A stretch of DNA of 64,000 bases, taken from positions 257,699 to 321,698 of the forward strand of contig JBBQED010000004.1 in assembly GCA_038320345.1 (NCBI GenBank), in the 5' to 3' direction. Source of the stretch: JBBQED01 sp038320345. Lineage in GTDB: Bacteria; Bacteroidota; Bacteroidia; AKYH767-A; OLB10. A program made the translations under genes and the position numbers. Under the pieces are notes generated by a model that was given only the letters and a program-made list of their open reading frames with translations, had not been told where the DNA came from and did no database searches. Position 1 is the stretch's first letter. Each line of letters starts with the position of its first letter. Shown piece by piece: positions 61,612 to 64,000 of the stretch.

Positions 61612-63074
61612 TGGAAATAGAAAGCACAGTAAAGGAAGAGGAACAGCATTTTAAACGGTCTCTAGGATTATGGGATGCAACGATGTTAGTTGCAGGTTCC
61701 ATGATCGGTTCCGGGATTTTTATTGTTGCTGCTGATATGAGCCGGAATGTTGGCAGTAGCGGATGGTTACTTTTTCTTTGGGTAGTAAGTGGATTAATTA
61801 CGGTGATGGCGGCTCTCAGTTATGGAGAACTCGCAGGGATGATGCCTGAGGCAGGTGGCCAGTTTGTATATATCCGCAGAGCTTGGGGAAATTTAACATC
61901 CTTCCTTTACGGATGGACTGTTTTCACGGTAATCCAAACGGGTGTGATTGCTGCCGTTGCTGTAGCATTTGCAAAATATACTGGAGTATTCTTTCCGTTT
62001 ATTAGTGTTGACAATATCGTTGTTGATTTAGGAAATTTTAAAATTTCTACTGCTCAACTTTATGCAATTGCGAGTATTGTTTTGTTAAGTTGGATCAACA
62101 GCAAAGGAGTTAAGAACGGCAAAATGATTCAGTCGATTTTTACTTCTGCCAAGTTGTTGGCGTTACTTATGTTGATAACGGCAGGCATAGCCGTAGCGAT
62201 CCATGAACCATGGTTTACTGAAAATTTTACTGCGCCATGGAAAGCTACTCAGTCAATTCAACAAACGGATGGGAGCTGGATCACTACTCGAGTGCAGGGA
62301 ATCGCATTAATGCTTGCTTTAGGAACTGCGATCATTGGTTCTTTATTCTCGAGTGATGCCTGGAACAATGTAACTTTTATTGCTGGTGAGATCCGTGATC
62401 CCAAGAAAAATATCCCGCTCAGTTTATTAATGGGAACAGGAATCGTAACGGTTTTGTATTGTCTTGCTAACATTGCTTATCTCGGTTTACTTCCATTGCA
62501 TGGTGATCCTAATGCAGCCGATGTGATTGGACAAGGAATTCAGTTTGCAAGTAATGATCGCGTAGGTACTGCAGCAGCTTCAAGTATTTTAGGTGATCGC
62601 TCTGTTTATCTTATGGCGGTATTAATTATGATCTCCACTTTCGGATGTAATAATGGAATCATTCTCTCCGGTGCAAGAGTCTATTATGCAATGGCGAAAG
62701 AAGGTCTCTTCTTCAAAAAAGCAGCAACATTGAATAAAGCGGATGTCCCTGGATTTGCATTGGGAATCCAAGCTGTTTGGGCAAGTATTTTATGTCTCTC
62801 CGGAACTTATGGAGATCTGCTGGATTATGTAACGTTTGCCTCTTTATTTTTCTACATCATCACCATAGCAGGATTATTTATCCTCCGCAAAAAAGAACCC
62901 AATACAGAAAGACCATACAAAGTAATAGCCTATCCATTTTTACCAATTCTATATATTTTATTAGCTGTAACTATTTGTGTGATTCTCTTAATCACGAAAC
63001 CACAAAATACATGGAGTGGGCTGTTTATTGTTGGACTGGGAATTCCGGTGTATTACCTGACCAGAAAAAAATAA
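61611..63074 (+). CDS. APC-family amino-acid permease, second copy
   Basis: About 487 aa from ATG 61611 (MEIESTVKEEEQHFKRSLGL). About 12 membrane helices. LVAGSMIGSGIFIVAADMSR, AALSYGELAGMMPEAGGQFV and LFSSDAWNNVTFIAGEIRDP mark it as an APC transporter of the LAT/exchanger-like kind. It is clearly diverged from its upstream neighbour, so this is not a recent duplication. The substrate is unknown. It is followed by the repeat array. Confidence 0.92.
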   Translation: MEIESTVKEEEQHFKRSLGLWDATMLVAGSMIGSGIFIVAADMSRNVGSSGWLLFLWVVSGLITVMAALSYGELAGMMPEAGGQFVYIRRAWGNLTSFLYGWTVFTVIQTGVIAAVAVAFAKYTGVFFPFISVDNIVVDLGNFKISTAQLYAIASIVLLSWINSKGVKNGKMIQSIFTSAKLLALLMLITAGIAVAIHEPWFTENFTAPWKATQSIQQTDGSWITTRVQGIALMLALGTAIIGSLFSSDAWNNVTFIAGEIRDPKKNIPLSLLMGTGIVTVLYCLANIAYLGLLPLHGDPNAADVIGQGIQFASNDRVGTAAASSILGDRSVYLMAVLIMISTFGCNNGIILSGARVYYAMAKEGLFFKKAATLNKADVPGFALGIQAVWASILCLSGTYGDLLDYVTFASLFFYIITIAGLFILRKKEPNTERPYKVIAYPFLPILYILLAVTICVILLITKPQNTWSGLFIVGLGIPVYYLTRKK

Positions 63075-63138
63075 TGTTTTAATTTGGTTACTGTTCTGAT
63101 CAACTTTTCTACTTGAGTAAATAAAAATCAAATCCATT

Positions 63139-64000
63139 GCGCGCGGACGGTCCAGCGAAAAGTGCGAACCGGTGATGCGGTAACCGAAACTTTTAATCAA
63201 AACAAAAAAATAAAACCAGTAGAAATCCGTCGAAACCCAGCCCAAAATTGAAGTAAACTAATTTAAATTTCAAGTTTAAAATTATACGAAGCGGCGCGCG
63301 GACGGTCCAGCGAAAAGTGCGAACCGGTGATGCGTTAACCGATACAGTAGAGTAAACCAAAAATACAACTAGAAGAAATCCGTCGAAACCCGGCCCAAAA
63401 TTGAAGTAAACTAATTTAAATTTCAAGTTTAAAAACTATCCGAAGCAGCGCGCGGAAGGTCCAGCGAAAAGAGCGAACCGGTGATGCGTTAACCGGTACA
63501 GCAATGGTAATGGTAGAACGCCGACCCGCCCCCTGCATCACCGGTTGGTTTTCGGTGGTGCCTTTCTTTGCTACTTTCTTTTGCAAAAAGAAAGTAGGAC
63601 CTCCGTCAGGAAAATCACCGATGAAATCGGTGATGGGAGAGCTCAAATTATTGAGTAAGTCAAAATCAAATCCCTTGCGAGTGAGTGGTGACTTTCTTTG
63701 CTACTTTCTTTTGCAAAAAGAAAGTAGGACCTCCGTCAGGAAAATCACCGATGAAATCGGTGATGAGCGAACTCAAATTATTGAGTAAGTAAAAAATTAT
63801 CCGAAGCAGCGCGTGGCCGGTCCAGCGAAAAGTGCGAACCGGTGATGCGGTAACCGATACAGAAACGTTAATGGTAGAACGCTGACCCGCCCCCTGCATC
63901 ACGGGTTGGTTTTCGGTGGTGCCTTTCTTTGCTCCTTTCTTTTGCAAAAAGAAAGTAGGACCTCCGTCAGGAAAATCACCGATGAAATCGGTGATGAGCG
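63139..64000. repeat. Interleaved repeat array, three families
   Basis: Family A, about 46 bp, core GTCCAGCGAAAAG then CGAACCGGTGATGCG, occurs at 63141-63186, 63296-63341, 63450-63495 and 63811-63856. Family B starts CTTTCTTTGCTACTTTC and includes the inverted repeat CTTTCTTTTGCAAAAAGAAAG and the palindrome ATCACCGATGAAATCGGTGAT; copies begin near 63561, 63691 and 63921, the last cut by the edge. Family C (GACCCGCCCCCTGCATCAC) precedes two B copies at about 63511 and 63872. AT-rich linkers between the first A copies are also repeated. ORFs through it are not genes. Confidence 0.85.

Noticed and set aside
63193..63947. ORFs in the repeat array
   Set aside because: They are short, on both strands, overlap each other and follow the DNA repeats instead of a protein family.
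63139..64000. Right-edge repeats as a CRISPR array
   Set aside because: Units are unevenly spaced (about 155, 154 and 361 bp for family A), linkers are themselves repeated, and no cas gene is present.

Overview
The window is about 64 kb of a low-GC chromosome from a member of the Bacteroidota, probably near the Chitinophagales or Sphingobacteriales (the order is not certain). The evidence is as follows. Several secreted proteins end in type IX secretion (Por) sorting domains. The main sigma factor is short, 287 aa, and lacks region 1.1. Promoters match the Bacteroidota pattern TTTG-N19/20-TAnnTTTG. Shine-Dalgarno sites are absent. IspG is the long form, L32 lacks cysteines, and DUF3667 and DUF349 proteins are present. 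There is no sign of a plasmid, phage, insertion sequence, CRISPR array, tRNA or rRNA.

Layout. 1-1807: the 5' part of a secreted Ig-like repeat protein. 2.3-7.1 kb: a lipid synthesis operon (DUF177/YceD, rpmF, plsX, fabH, accB, accC) closed by a strong terminator. 7.2-11 kb: two type IX secreted proteins. 11-19.3 kb: small accessory enzymes, including a secreted hydrolase with an ECF sigma factor and a four-helix membrane protein, and a VOC/YciI/ECF42-type sigma module. 19.6-29 kb: another type IX secreted protein, a MarC protein, then a long leftward run with ispG, lipB, a serine hydrolase, a PolB-like exonuclease, a 561-aa protein with a GNAT-like region, and dgkA. 29-37 kb: two tandem secreted M43-type metalloproteases and a DUF349 coiled-coil protein. 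38-46.6 kb: housekeeping genes (glycyl-tRNA synthetase, cysteine desulfurase, SulP transporter, nrdB, rpoD).

46.9-52.5 kb is a compact phosphorelay: a TPR histidine kinase, a stand-alone receiver, a receiver-kinase-receiver hybrid, a separate Hpt protein, and a receiver with a C-terminal membrane helix.

52.6-59.6 kb is the most interesting stretch. All genes point left: a Met-rich exported protein, an OmpR-type regulator and its kinase, a b561-type cytochrome, an MsrP/YedY-like molybdoenzyme, lipoprotein MsrB and MsrA, and a thioredoxin-like DUF1223 protein. Together they look like a cell-envelope system that senses oxidants, absorbs them on methionines and repairs methionine sulfoxide. The joint function is inferred.

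60.1-63.1 kb holds two tandem APC-type amino-acid permeases. 63.1-64.0 kb is a non-coding array of three interleaved repeat families that runs off the right edge.
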